From the NCBI RefSeq assembly GCF_001708185.1, contig NZ_MDDN01000004.1, positions 248,001 through 312,000 of the forward strand: DNA of 64,000 bases, given 5' to 3'. The notes beneath the pieces are model-generated. The model saw only the letters and a list, made by a program, of their open reading frames with translations. It did no database searches and had not been told where the DNA came from. The stretch comes from Lysinibacillus xylanilyticus. Its GTDB lineage: Bacteria; Bacillota; Bacilli; Bacillales_A; Planococcaceae. Positions 42,941-51,828 of the stretch are shown here, piece by piece. Both the position numbers and the translations under genes were made by a program. Numbering within the stretch: position 1 is the stretch's first letter; each line of letters begins with the position of its first letter.

Positions 42941-43956
42941 TACACGTCACCTCCGTCCACTGGTGCATATACGTATTTCAAAGCGTGCTCTGGCATTGCA
43001 TACGGAGCAGCTTCTGCATAATCTGTAGCTTCATTCACCTCAGCCATGATCCGGTCTTCTATTTCAGCACGTATTTTTTCTGTCATAACTCCAGCATCCA
43101 ATAGATACTTTTCAAATAACAGCACGGGATCCTTTGCCTTTCCTTCTGCTATATCCTCCGCAGTTCGGTATTGACGATCATCATCATCCGAAGAATGTGC
43201 CGTTAAACGATAAGTCACTGTTTCTATTAGACTTGGCCCTTCACCATTACGTGCACGATCTGCCGCTTCTTTGACAACCTTATACACTTGTAACGGACAT
43301 TTTCCATCAACCGTAACACCTGGCATCCCATAGCCAATACCACGATCTGACACTTTCGCACAGCCTAATTGACGTTCAACTGGCACAGAAATTGCATATT
43401 GATTATTTTCTACCATGATAATTACTGGAAGCTTATGAACCCCCGCGAAATTCGCACCTTCATGGAAATCACCTTGGTTTGAAGAACCTTCACCGAGTGT
43501 AACAAAAGTAATAAAATCTTCTTTTTGTAGACGTCCCGCAAGAGCTACTCCCACCGCGTGTGGAACTTGTGTAGTAACTGGTGAAGAACCTGTTAAAATA
43601 CGATTTTTCTTTTGTCCAAAATGTCCTGGCATTTGACGGCCACCGGAGTTAGGATCCTCTGCTTTGGCAAACGCTGATAACATCAATTCTCTTGGAGTCA
43701 TTCCAAAATGTAACACAACACCCATATCACGATAGTACGGTGCAATATAATCTTTGTTATTATCGAGTGCAAAGGCTGCTCCTACTTGTGCTGCCTCCTG
43801 TCCCTGACAAGAAATAACAAACGGAATTTTTCCCGAACGGTTTAATAACCACATACGTTCATCTAGTCTTCTTGCCATTAACATCGTTTCGAACATTGCA
43901 AGTACATCTTCATTTGATAAACCTAAATCCTCATGCTTGATTTGAACATCTTGCAT
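42940..43956 (-). CDS. bkdAA: Branched-chain 2-oxoacid dehydrogenase E1, alpha subunit
   Basis: A 338-residue thiamine-diphosphate subunit. The cofactor motif is GEGSSNQGDFHEGANFAGVH continuing to the conserved NN in VENNQYAISVP. The LTAHSSDDD segment corresponds to the phosphorylation-loop region of eukaryotic E1 and binds cofactor or E2 here. ATG 43956 follows AAAGGGG. It lies 83 bases after lpdV, and a small hairpin ATCACT/AGTGAT is found in that gap. In the operon it precedes bkdAB. Confidence 0.96.
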   Translation of the reverse strand: MQDVQIKHEDLGLSNEDVLAMFETMLMARRLDERMWLLNRSGKIPFVISCQGQEAAQVGAAFALDNNKDYIAPYYRDMGVVLHFGMTPRELMLSAFAKAEDPNSGGRQMPGHFGQKKNRILTGSSPVTTQVPHAVGVALAGRLQKEDFITFVTLGEGSSNQGDFHEGANFAGVHKLPVIIMVENNQYAISVPVERQLGCAKVSDRGIGYGMPGVTVDGKCPLQVYKVVKEAADRARNGEGPSLIETVTYRLTAHSSDDDDRQYRTAEDIAEGKAKDPVLLFEKYLLDAGVMTEKIRAEIEDRIMAEVNEATDYAEAAPYAMPEHALKYVYAPVDGGDV

Positions 43957-44039
43957 ACGAACACCCCTTTCGTATTAAAAAAATACCTAAAGCATTTAAG
44001 ATCACTCATGATAATACTTTAGTGATGAAATGTAGAATT

Positions 44040-45467
44040 TTAAAAATGAATAGCACGATGATCAACTGCTAAAGCTGATTCTCCTAACACCTCATTAAGT
44101 GACGGATGCGGATGAATGGCCTGACTAACTTCCCACGGCGTAGCATCAAGTAATTTGGCAAGTGATGCTTCTCCAATTAACTCTGTTACATGTGGTCCTA
44201 CCATATGAATACCCAAAATATCATTCGTTTCTTCATCAGCAACAATTTTTACAAAGCCATCTGTCTCTCCATTAACTAACGCTTTTCCAATCGCCTTGAA
44301 TGGAACCTTACCAATCTTCAATGTATAACCTTGCGCTTGTGCAGCACTTTCTGTTAAGCCAATACTTGCAACCTCAGGGTACGAATAAACGCATTTTGGA
44401 ACCTTTAGAACATCAAGTGGCTCTGTTTTACCCGTTGCAATATGCTCAATTGCAGATAACCCTTCGTGTGAAGCAACATGTGCTAATTGTAAGCCACCGA
44501 TCACATCCCCTATGGCATACATATGTGATTCCTTTGTTTGATACGAATCTTTGACTTTAATAAACCCATTTTCAACTTCTATCTCTGTATTTTCTAATCC
44601 AATACCTTGTGTATTTGCTTCACGCCCTACACAAAGCAATAATTTGTCTGCCTCAAATAATTCTTCCTTATCATTGACTTTTGCAGAAATGAAAACGTTA
44701 TCATTTTCAATTTTCAAGGTACTCGTATCTAAGCGAGCATTGGTCACGATACGGACTCCTCTTTTTTCCAGCTGCTTCGTTACTTCTTTTACAATATCTG
44801 TATCCTCCGCAGGTAAAATGGATGGTCCATATTCTATGACTGTTACGTAAACCCCAAAATCACAAAGCATCGAAGCCCACTCAATTCCAATAACTCCTCC
44901 GCCCACAATTAACAATGACTTTGGCAGTTCTTCCATTTGCAGTGCATGATCAGAGTTCATCACATATTTACCGTCAATTGTTAGCCCTGCCATTCCTCTT
45001 GGTTTAGAACCTGTGGCAATGACAACATTTGTTGGTACAAGCATTTCATTTTCATCACCATTCGCCATTTCAACTGAAATAGTGCCAGGCATTGGTGAGA
45101 AAATGGACGGTCCTAAAATTCGCCCTGTTCCCTGATAAACGTCTATCTTACCTTTTTTCATCAGTGTATTCACACCTTGGCTCAATTGCTCAACAATCGC
45201 TTGTTTCCTAGCCTGCACTTTGTCGAATTGTAATGTAACCCCTTCAATATTTACGCCATATTCAGCGGATGTTTTAGTTGCCGTTCGATACACTTCTGCA
45301 CTTCGAAGTAAGGCCTTACTCGGTATACAACCTTTATGCAAGCATGTTCCACCTAGACGTTCACGTTCAACAATGGCTGTTTTCAAGCCCAACTGTGCAG
45401 CGCGAATCGCTGCAACATAGCCTCCTGTACCTCCGCCTAAAATGACAACATCATAATTTTGAGCCAT
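44040..45467 (-). CDS. lpdV: Dihydrolipoyl dehydrogenase (E3) of the branched-chain complex
   Basis: A 475-residue FAD disulfide oxidoreductase. VVILGGGTGGYVAAIRAAQL binds FAD, GGTCLHKGCIPSK carries the redox-active disulfide, LLIVGGGVIGIEWASML binds NAD, YAIGDVIGGLQLAHVA is the second FAD motif, and HPHPSLNEV near the C-terminus carries the active-site His-Glu pair. It reoxidises the lipoyl group of BkdB with NAD. ATG 45467 follows AAGGGGG. The gap of 160 bases to the upstream leucine dehydrogenase contains a stem-loop that may reduce read-through. Confidence 0.96.
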   Translation of the reverse strand: MAQNYDVVILGGGTGGYVAAIRAAQLGLKTAIVERERLGGTCLHKGCIPSKALLRSAEVYRTATKTSAEYGVNIEGVTLQFDKVQARKQAIVEQLSQGVNTLMKKGKIDVYQGTGRILGPSIFSPMPGTISVEMANGDENEMLVPTNVVIATGSKPRGMAGLTIDGKYVMNSDHALQMEELPKSLLIVGGGVIGIEWASMLCDFGVYVTVIEYGPSILPAEDTDIVKEVTKQLEKRGVRIVTNARLDTSTLKIENDNVFISAKVNDKEELFEADKLLLCVGREANTQGIGLENTEIEVENGFIKVKDSYQTKESHMYAIGDVIGGLQLAHVASHEGLSAIEHIATGKTEPLDVLKVPKCVYSYPEVASIGLTESAAQAQGYTLKIGKVPFKAIGKALVNGETDGFVKIVADEETNDILGIHMVGPHVTELIGEASLAKLLDATPWEVSQAIHPHPSLNEVLGESALAVDHRAIHF

Positions 45468-45484
45468 ATTGATTCCCCCTTATG

Positions 45485-45545
45485 AGAAAAATGCTAAAGC
45501 ATCCTATTCGCTTCAATCACATTCAGATGTGTCGAGCTTTAGCTT
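45485..45545 (-). terminator. Stem-loop between leucine dehydrogenase and lpdV
   Basis: GCTAAAGC (plus strand about 45493) pairs with GCTTTAGC (about 45535), with an inner ACAT/ATGT pairing. On the minus strand ATTTTTC follows. It may be an attenuator or partial terminator inside the operon. Confidence 0.5.
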
Positions 45546-45627
45546 ATCTTCATTGAAAGCTATTCATTTACCATTTTAAAGGTAGAAGAAGTCAACAATG
45601 CGACTTCTTTCAACGACTATGCGGTTC

Positions 45628-46722
45628 TTAACGACCGTTTAAAATATTTTTTTCATTTTTCAGGAATTGGCTACGAGACTTTGATACTCGAGCAATACGT
45701 TCCTCTGCTAAACGGTTAGCCGCTACATATGTCGGGATGCCGTCACGTTTAGAGATAGTGAAGATTTTTTCGATGCTATCATAAATGCCTTCAACACGCT
45801 TCATCGCACGCTCACTATTATATCCATATAATTCATCAGCTACATTAATTACACCACCTGCATTGATCACATAATCAGGTGCATAAACTATTCCTAATTC
45901 ATGTAAATAATCGCCATGACGAGAATCTTGTAATTGGTTATTGGCAGAACCAGCGACAACCTTTGCTTTTAGTTGCGGGATCGTTTCATCATTTAAAATG
46001 GCACCTAATGCACAAGGTGAGAAAATATCAACTTCCTGTGAATAGATTTCCTCTGGTGCCACAGCAGTCGCACCAAAATCATTCACAACTCGATCAATTG
46101 CCGCTTTATTAATATCTGTAACAACAAGTTTTGCCCCCTCATTATGTAAATACTCGCAAAGCTTGTAGGCAACATTTCCAAGCCCTTGTACAGAAATTGT
46201 ACGTCCCTCCAGTGAATCAAATCCAAATGCTTCTTTTGCCGCTGCTTTCATACCACGGTAAACTCCATACGCCGTTACTGGAGATGGGTTTCCTGATGAA
46301 CCAAATGCCGGAGAAATTCCCGTTACATAATTTGTTTCCTCATGAATTAAATCCATATCTGTCACTGTTGTACCAACATCTTCTGCTGTAATATAGCGAC
46401 CATTTAGCCCTTGAATGAATCGTCCTAGTGCACGGAACATTTCTTCATTTTTATCTTTAAATGGGTCACCGATAATGACCGTTTTTCCACCGCCAAGGTT
46501 TAAACCAGCTGCAGCATTTTTATAGGTCATCCCTCGTGCTAAACGCAATGCATCCTCAATTGCATTTTCTTCTGATGCATATGTCCACATACGTGCCCCG
46601 CCTAGTGCTGGTCCAAGTGTTGTGTCATGGATCGCGATAATCGCTTTTAACCCTGATGCTTCATCTTGGCAAAATACCAATTGTTCATAATCATACTTTT
46701 CCATATACTTGAAGATTTCCAT
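45628..46722 (-). CDS. bcd: Leucine dehydrogenase
   Basis: A 364-residue NAD-dependent amino-acid dehydrogenase that deaminates Leu, Val and Ile to the oxoacids used by the bkd complex. Length and most of the sequence agree with the structurally characterised Bacillus sphaericus enzyme; active-site lysines K68 and K80 are in [19 protein letters not shown]. The Rossmann domain has [17 protein letters not shown], and [12 protein letters not shown] shapes the side-chain pocket. ATG 46722 follows AAAGGGGCGAG; the frame is open to 46851, but that extension lacks a site. It heads the operon. B. subtilis has ptb and buk around this gene; both are missing here. Confidence 0.96.
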   Translation of the reverse strand: MEIFKYMEKYDYEQLVFCQDEASGLKAIIAIHDTTLGPALGGARMWTYASEENAIEDALRLARGMTYKNAAAGLNLGGGKTVIIGDPFKDKNEEMFRALGRFIQGLNGRYITAEDVGTTVTDMDLIHEETNYVTGISPAFGSSGNPSPVTAYGVYRGMKAAAKEAFGFDSLEGRTISVQGLGNVAYKLCEYLHNEGAKLVVTDINKAAIDRVVNDFGATAVAPEEIYSQEVDIFSPCALGAILNDETIPQLKAKVVAGSANNQLQDSRHGDYLHELGIVYAPDYVINAGGVINVADELYGYNSERAMKRVEGIYDSIEKIFTISKRDGIPTYVAANRLAEERIARVSKSRSQFLKNEKNILNGR

Positions 46723-47020
46723 GAAAACTCGCCCCTTTGCTTTGGAAAGTGCATCCCCAAATGCCCATCCCAACTCGTATAATAAATGTTTAACAATGGA
46801 TAATATTGCTCCATATATTTTTACAATACTCACAATTTCGCAATTTATCAACTATTATTACACTTTCTTGTTTAAGTAAGAATTTTCTAAACATTCAGTT
46901 ATAGTTACTAGGTTTATATTTTACTCGCAGTAAGGTTCATCCGTTACATAGATTTACTAGCTTCCTTGACATTCCAATATCCACAGGTACAATTAAAGTT
47001 AGGTATAAGGAGGGACATGC

Positions 47021-47257
47021 ATGGCTCGTTTTGCTGCATTTATTGTAATGCTTATTCCAGGCCTTATGGCTGCGGGTGGCATTAAATTCATGCGTGATAC
47101 ATTATTTGGTAAGCTCATCTCACCTTTCCCATTTTTATGGCTGCAATTCGTCGTTGGCATTATTTTCTTTGTTATTGGCTTTGGCTTTTTCGCAGGATTT
47201 TTACTTCATCGCGATCGAAAAAATGGAAAAGTGGCCCCGCGCTTCCAAAAAAAATAA
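47021..47257 (+). CDS. yqzF: DUF2627 small membrane protein, YqzF-like
   Basis: A 78-residue protein with two membrane helices, about residues 4-22 (FAAFIVMLIPGLMAAGG) and 38-62 (FLWLQFVVGIIFFVIGFGFFAGF), and a basic tail. It agrees with B. subtilis YqzF in size and in position between the bkd locus and the phosphodiesterase gene yqiK. ATG 47021 follows AAGGAGGG. The function is unknown. It is divergent from leucine dehydrogenase, and the 298-base gap between them carries both promoters; a sigma-L type -24/-12 element as known for B. subtilis bkd was not found. Confidence 0.8.
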   Translation: MARFAAFIVMLIPGLMAAGGIKFMRDTLFGKLISPFPFLWLQFVVGIIFFVIGFGFFAGFLLHRDRKNGKVAPRFQKK

Positions 47258-47308
47258 AAATAGCTATCCAAATAAGTCACGACAGACTTACTGGATAGCT
47301 ATTTTTTT
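47257..47308 (+). terminator. Terminator after yqzF
   Basis: AATAGCTATCC pairs with GGATAGCTATT, with an inner AAGTC/GACTT stem, followed by seven T. Confidence 0.9.
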
Positions 47309-47321
47309 CTTACATATTTTT

Positions 47322-47430
47322 TTGTAACGAAAGCACAGCGTTAGCACAAATATTTTCTGTAACAAAGCACAGCGGCAGCTACAAATGTTTTATCTGTGCG
47401 AAAGCGTAGCGGCAGCTACAATTACGTCAA
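47322..47430. repeat. Degenerate array D (three imperfect units)
   Basis: GTAACGAAAGCACAGCGTTAG, GTAACAAAGCACAGCGGCAG and GTGCGAAAGCGTAGCGGCAG (each shown within 21 bases and imperfect) lie in tandem in the orientation of array A. It lies between two convergent genes. It is the most decayed array of the family. Confidence 0.65.
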
Positions 47431-47441
47431 GGTGAAATGGA

Positions 47442-48167
47442 TTAACGTTGCTGTTTCGCAATTACTTTATCAGGATAATCAGTAATCCAACCTATTACGG
47501 CTGGATGCGGATTCGTTAAAAATGTTTCATTACCATCAATCGCATAAAAACGACATGCTTTATTACTTGCTACACACGCCTCTATAAACCTAGGTTTATA
47601 ATACCTTTTATGCATATGCACGCTGTCAATAGCTTTATAATCACTGAGCAAATCCCATTTTAATTTCTTTGTTGCGATAAGTGCTGTTTCATATTCTGGC
47701 TTATATTGCTTTACAATCTCCAGTAGCTCGTAGTGAAATGATGAAAAATGGCTACCTACAGGAAAAGTAAGATCATGAAGTATTTGAATGAGTGCGCTTT
47801 TATTATCTAGGACTGTCGATTTTAATTCGATATTTAAGGGTAGTTGTTGCGAATTTGCCCATGCTAAAACTAGATCAAACGTTGGTATTTTATACGTTGA
47901 AAATAATCGCTTCCATGGCTTTCCAAGTTTAAAGCTTAATAGCTCCTCTATCGTACATTCATTCACAAGTTTATTGATGCCAACCAATCTTGACAGCTGT
48001 GGATCATGATACACAACCGGAATTCCTTCTTTTGAAAGCTGGATATCTAATTCAATGCCATCTGCCCCTAGCTCTAATGCCTTTTCAAATGCCTTAAAGC
48101 TATTTTCAAGTGCATACGCTGAAGCCCCACGGTGTGCAAATACTGGAATGAACGATTCTTTAGACAT
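47442..48167 (-). CDS. Glycerophosphodiester phosphodiesterase, YqiK-like
   Basis: A 241-residue TIM-barrel enzyme that splits glycerophosphodiesters into glycerol 3-phosphate and an alcohol. FAHRGASAYALENSFKAF (catalytic His-Arg and metal Glu), GADGIELDIQLSKEG (Glu and Asp ligands) and VVYHDPQLSRL (second catalytic His) are intact. There is no signal peptide, so it is cytoplasmic. ATG 48167 overlaps the end of the fapA-like gene by 8 bases, so the two are coupled, although a functional link is not obvious. Position next to yqzF matches B. subtilis yqiK. Confidence 0.93.
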   Translation of the reverse strand: MSKESFIPVFAHRGASAYALENSFKAFEKALELGADGIELDIQLSKEGIPVVYHDPQLSRLVGINKLVNECTIEELLSFKLGKPWKRLFSTYKIPTFDLVLAWANSQQLPLNIELKSTVLDNKSALIQILHDLTFPVGSHFSSFHYELLEIVKQYKPEYETALIATKKLKWDLLSDYKAIDSVHMHKRYYKPRFIEACVASNKACRFYAIDGNETFLTNPHPAVIGWITDYPDKVIAKQQR

Positions 48168-49731
48168 TTAACTCACCAAATTCAATTAAGAATTTACCAT
48201 TTGTCATTTTACTTAAAAAAGATGATTTTTTACCAATTTGAATAAAGGTACCAGGATGAGCTTCCTTTTTCACAATAATTTCCTCTTTCCCAGCATGACG
48301 CATTTCATCCATCGCTAGTTTAATCTCACGATCATGTGTGGCCGCTTCCGCCTTCAATTTGGCTAAGCCTTGTTTTGTTTCCTCAAATGTAGCTATCTGT
48401 TCCTTAGACATTTGGTTAAGGAATGGTAGTAAGTTTTTAATTTTCGTCTCGTGCTCTGAAATTTCTAATTGCAGTTGCTTCAGATGCGTTGCCTTCCCTT
48501 GTATAACGGAATAGCTTTCCTGTTTATTGATGCTTTCGATGATTAAATCAGTCCGACGCTCTAAACGATTCCCAGAGATGGCAGTGACGATTGTATTCTT
48601 GGCTACTGCACGACCACCAATTATTTTCCCTTTTCGTTCGTCCACATAGATAGAATGTGCAGAGAGCTGTGATCCCAATGCATATGATCCTATATGAATA
48701 CTGTCAGCCGCAACTAAATTCGCCTCATTAACATGCTTCACGAAAATATTGCCGCCTGCCTCTACAAGAGTTGATCCTAGGCCAAAAATTCCTCCTCGAA
48801 TGTAGACATCACCTTCAATGGATTTAATTAGTTTGGCACCGCTTACACCTTCAGCACCCTCAATGGAAATATCTCCAGTAGCAATGACTGTATAACCCGA
48901 TATAACTGTTCCTTTTATGCTAAGAGAGCCATTAAATTCGAGATTCCCTGTTTCAACGCCAACATCTCCATGAATTGGCAAATGTCTATTAACACCAATC
49001 ATGCCCTTAACATCATCTAATACTCCAGCTATTTTCGAACGGATTACAACTTTTCCATCCTCTTCCACTTCATAAGCTGATTTTTTATCGTACCGTATAG
49101 GAAAATCTCGACCTGGTACAGCAGCCATAATTTCACCTAGTACATTTTGTCCTGGTTTACCTAATGTCGCAGGGATTTTCTCGCCTAGCCATGAACCCTC
49201 GGAAATTTCAGAAATAAAGTTCATGTCATAATAATCAGCTTTCCCATCTTCGCTAATTAACGGCTTTCTCTCGGGTTTAGGTAAATATGTAATTTGTGCA
49301 TCGGTTCCTGTTACAGGATGTGTTCCTTGAGCAATTAAAAATGCTTTTCCTGGCTCAATCTTTGAAATATCGAAATCTAAAATTCCGTGGACAATTCCTT
49401 CGTTTTCGAGAGTTTCCAAAATTTGCCGAGTCAAATTTTCTTTATTCTTTAAAATAAAATCATGTGTTTCATTTATAAATATAGAGGCAGACATTTTATC
49501 TCGTGCAATTTCTGCTTCAACATTCGGAAGCCAACGACCAATTTCAACAGGGTTTGTATTTGCTGTTGCTAAAACATTCTTTAATATTGAAAAATTAGAC
49601 AATTTAAGTCGGGGATGACTTCGTAAAATACTATCAAATTCTTTTAATGGGAAACCAGCACTGTATGTAAGTATAAATACCTTGCCATTTTCTTCTGATA
49701 ATTCGAAGTTATCATTTCGAACTAGTATCAA
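48160..49731 (-). CDS. DUF342 / FapA (flagellar assembly protein A) family protein
   Basis: A 523-residue protein. The central part (about residues 170-370) has the Gly-rich right-handed parallel beta-helix of the DUF342 family: GVNRHLPIHGDVGVETGN, GTVISGYTVIATGDISIEG, GDVYIRGGIFGLGSTLVEAG and ADSIHIGSYALGSQ. It is followed by a coiled-coil segment (400-470) and a short beta tail. FapA-type proteins bind cell-cycle or flagellar regulators in some bacteria; the role in Bacillales is not settled. TTG 49731 follows GGAGGAGG. It is first in an operon with the phosphodiesterase. Confidence 0.82.
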   Translation of the reverse strand: MILVRNDNFELSEENGKVFILTYSAGFPLKEFDSILRSHPRLKLSNFSILKNVLATANTNPVEIGRWLPNVEAEIARDKMSASIFINETHDFILKNKENLTRQILETLENEGIVHGILDFDISKIEPGKAFLIAQGTHPVTGTDAQITYLPKPERKPLISEDGKADYYDMNFISEISEGSWLGEKIPATLGKPGQNVLGEIMAAVPGRDFPIRYDKKSAYEVEEDGKVVIRSKIAGVLDDVKGMIGVNRHLPIHGDVGVETGNLEFNGSLSIKGTVISGYTVIATGDISIEGAEGVSGAKLIKSIEGDVYIRGGIFGLGSTLVEAGGNIFVKHVNEANLVAADSIHIGSYALGSQLSAHSIYVDERKGKIIGGRAVAKNTIVTAISGNRLERRTDLIIESINKQESYSVIQGKATHLKQLQLEISEHETKIKNLLPFLNQMSKEQIATFEETKQGLAKLKAEAATHDREIKLAMDEMRHAGKEEIIVKKEAHPGTFIQIGKKSSFLSKMTNGKFLIEFGELNV

Positions 49732-50154
49732 GCTACCTCCTCCTTTCTTCTAACTGTAAGTATATACAATCTATTTACATTTGTTTAGAGACAATTGTCA
49801 CTACTGATGAAGAAAATATACCTACTTTATCAGTAAAACATGTACACACCCATTCCATTTTCCTCACCTTCGTTAGTCAATACAGACTATAATAAAGGTA
49901 TTTTTTTACTAAATGACAAATTTACACCTTTATTACAACAGGTAATCATTGTGAATAATAGGGATATTTACTAAATCACAAATTAATTCATACAATATGT
50001 AATCTTTCTATCATAATTTTTATGACCCTGCATACGTCTTCAATACTAGAAATACGTATTATAAACAGACTAAATGAAAGAATAATAAGGCTACGAGTTA
50101 TTCCCTCTTGTCGTAAATGTAGTAAGTTTTTCACCATCAGTACTCGATGATTCA
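49732..50154. other. Gap without recognisable genes
   Basis: AT-rich sequence of 423 bases between fapA and the 64-residue protein gene. No ORF, repeat unit or good hairpin is seen. It should hold the fapA promoter near its left end. Confidence 0.5.
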
Positions 50155-50349
50155 TTATAAACCTGGAGGAAAAAAAGTCTCAATACGAATATGACCGCCT
50201 AGTTGTTCGACATCTAGAAGTTGATCTCGCGTCATATAGTAAATGCTCATGCTCCCGTTAATTCCTAGTCGGACTTCATATAAATTATTCTCTACCTGCG
50301 TTATCTCTAACGAATTGTTATCGTCAAGTTGAAAGTTTACGCTTTTCAT
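50155..50349 (-). CDS. Small hypothetical protein, 64 residues
   Basis: A 64-residue acidic protein, beginning KSVNFQLDDNNSLEI and ending IRIETFFPPGL, that looks like a small all-beta fold. I do not recognise it. ATG 50349 follows a good GAGGTGAT. It is downstream of the PH-domain gene on the same strand but separated by a terminator, so it has its own promoter or depends on read-through. No membrane or secretion signal is present. Confidence 0.6.
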   Translation of the reverse strand: MKSVNFQLDDNNSLEITQVENNLYEVRLGINGSMSIYYMTRDQLLDVEQLGGHIRIETFFPPGL

Positions 50350-50388
50350 ATATTATCACCTCGTTCAATTATAACGGATTACTAATCA

Positions 50389-50424
50389 ATAAAAAGAATC
50401 AACAGCTTAGATTTAAACTGTTGA
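50389..50424 (-). terminator. Terminator after the PH-like gene
   Basis: TCAACAG pairs with CTGTTGA around a 12-base loop. On the minus strand ATTCTTTTTATT follows. Confidence 0.7.
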
Positions 50425-50440
50425 CCATTAAAATTTATAA

Positions 50441-50818
50441 CTAACCTAATACATATTCTGCTAATACACTTTGAACTTTATAGATGTTAGTCGATTTATT
50501 AAAATGTTTCTGTATTGGGATCTGACTACTTGAAACCCAAATTTTTAATTCAGCATCTAAATCGAATGTTCCCGCAGTTTCAACTGAAAAATGAAGAATA
50601 TTCTTATATGGAATTGAATGATATTCCGTTTTCTTTCCTGTTACTCCTTGTTTATCGATTAAAATAAGTCTTTTATCCGTAAAAATAAAGGTATCCCTTA
50701 TAATTTTATATGCATTTTTAATTGTCTCATTCGGTATTAATAAATCTTTCACTTCTTCTTGTAATTTTTCAAAATTTACTTCGCTTGCGTTACCTATAAT
50801 TCCATCAAATAACCCCAT
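50441..50818 (-). CDS. Bacterial PH-domain protein, YvbH-like
   Basis: A 125-residue protein of the bacterial PH-domain type. The pattern LIPNETIKNAYKIIRDTFIFTDKRLILID, GKKTEYHSIPYKNILHFSVE then TFDLDAELKIWV gives the seven-strand barrel, with a closing helix (NIYKVQSVLAEYVL). It is soluble. Such proteins form oligomeric rings with unknown ligands. ATG 50818 follows a GGGGGA motif. It is a single gene flanked on its upstream side by repeat array E. Confidence 0.8.
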   Translation of the reverse strand: MGLFDGIIGNASEVNFEKLQEEVKDLLIPNETIKNAYKIIRDTFIFTDKRLILIDKQGVTGKKTEYHSIPYKNILHFSVETAGTFDLDAELKIWVSSSQIPIQKHFNKSTNIYKVQSVLAEYVLG

Positions 50819-50959
50819 TTCAATTCCCCCTTCAAATGTTCATTCTTTATTTAAAATATGAGATTAATTTTCCATACATTCAATACGTTACAGGTAATCT
50901 CCAAATGCTTAAAACTCGATCATAAGCAGGAAACATCGATAAGGAAAATAAAAATAAGC

Positions 50960-51350
50960 TCATCACCATAACGTGTGGTTGATTTCCGTTCCGACTGAGC
51001 GCTTTGTTGCTGTCGCTTCGCTTTCGCACAGATAAAACATTTGTTGCTGTCGCTTCGCTTTCGCACAGATAAAACATTTGTTGCTGTCGCTTCGCTTTCG
51101 CACAGATAAAACATTTGTTGCTGTCGCTTCGCTTTCGCACAGATAATACATTTGTTGCTGTCGCTTCGCTTTCGCACAGATAATACATTTGTTGCTGTCG
51201 CTTCGCTTTCGCACAGATAATACATTTGTTGCTGTCGCTTCGCTTTCGCACAGATAAAACATTTGCTGCTGACGCTTCGCTTTCGCGCAGAGCAGAGCTT
51301 CCTGGGGGCGTCTGATGAGCCGCTTCACTCGCGTTGCTCGCTCCAATCAA
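50960..51350. repeat. Tandem array E: eight units, period 37 bp
   Basis: GCTGTCGCTTCGCTTTCGC begins at 51009, 51046, 51083, 51120, 51157, 51194, 51231, and as a variant (GCTGACGC) at 51268. The period is exactly 37. Left flank: CATAACGTGTGGTTGATT then TCCGTTCCGACTGAGCGC. Right flank: TCCTGGGGGCGTC then GAGCCGCTTCACTCGCG. Since 37 is not a multiple of three, one long frame cycles through three translations. Between 51351 and 51686 nothing coding is supported. Confidence 0.95.
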
Positions 51351-51686
51351 CCTATATATATGACATACGTTTTAGCAAATATCATCCACAACTATTGGTG
51401 ATGAGTAGAAAAGTAGGCGCTTTTAGATTCCAAGGAAAAATGCACCATATAATACTAAGTATTGATTTTTAGACATGAAAAATGCAGTAATTTATCATAT
51501 AGCCTTTTACATTCTAAATCTAAAGTATTTTTGTGGCAGTTTTGATATTTTCGATAATACTTTCAAATTCACCACATTCCTCAAAATCAGGAAATGCGCT
51601 GAGTTTTCAAAAACAATGAAATTTTTGACTGGTACTTTGATTAAATCGAAATACTTTCTTGATACATGCATTGAAACTTTGAAGCA

Positions 51687-51740
51687 TAAAAAAATACGCC
51701 CCCTCAAACAGTCGGCATAAAACTGTCTAAAAAGGCGTTA
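51687..51740 (-). terminator. Terminator of spo0A
   Basis: On the minus strand ACGCC pairs with GGCGT, with an inner ACAG/CTGT stem, and ATTTTTTTA follows. Confidence 0.8.
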
Positions 51741-51828
51741 CATAGTAGTAGTATAAGTGCAATAATTAATTAGCTTAACCATCATTCTCAGTAACGTCTG
51801 ACATCTATAATTTCATTTAAAACAACGT

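Noticed and set aside
46723-46851. N-terminal extension of leucine dehydrogenase.
   Set aside because: The start [10 protein letters not shown] matches the known enzyme, with a good ribosome site; the extension has none.
46723-47020. Sigma-L (-24/-12) promoter for the bcd-bkd operon, as in B. subtilis.
   Set aside because: I looked for TGGCAC-N5-TTGC upstream of the operon and found no acceptable match.
50880-51350. Reading frames of 100-156 residues made of repeated ESEATAT or KRSDSNK units.
   Set aside because: They come from the 37-bp array E, where the frame rotates with each unit. No start signal is present and composition is not protein-like.
50960-51350. Possible CRISPR array.
   Set aside because: The whole 37-bp unit repeats; there are no unique spacers and no cas genes in the window.
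51475-51720. Overlapping ORFs of 66-81 residues on both strands between array E and the spo0A terminator.
   Set aside because: There is no ribosome site, AT-rich composition explains the open frames, and one runs into the terminator stem.
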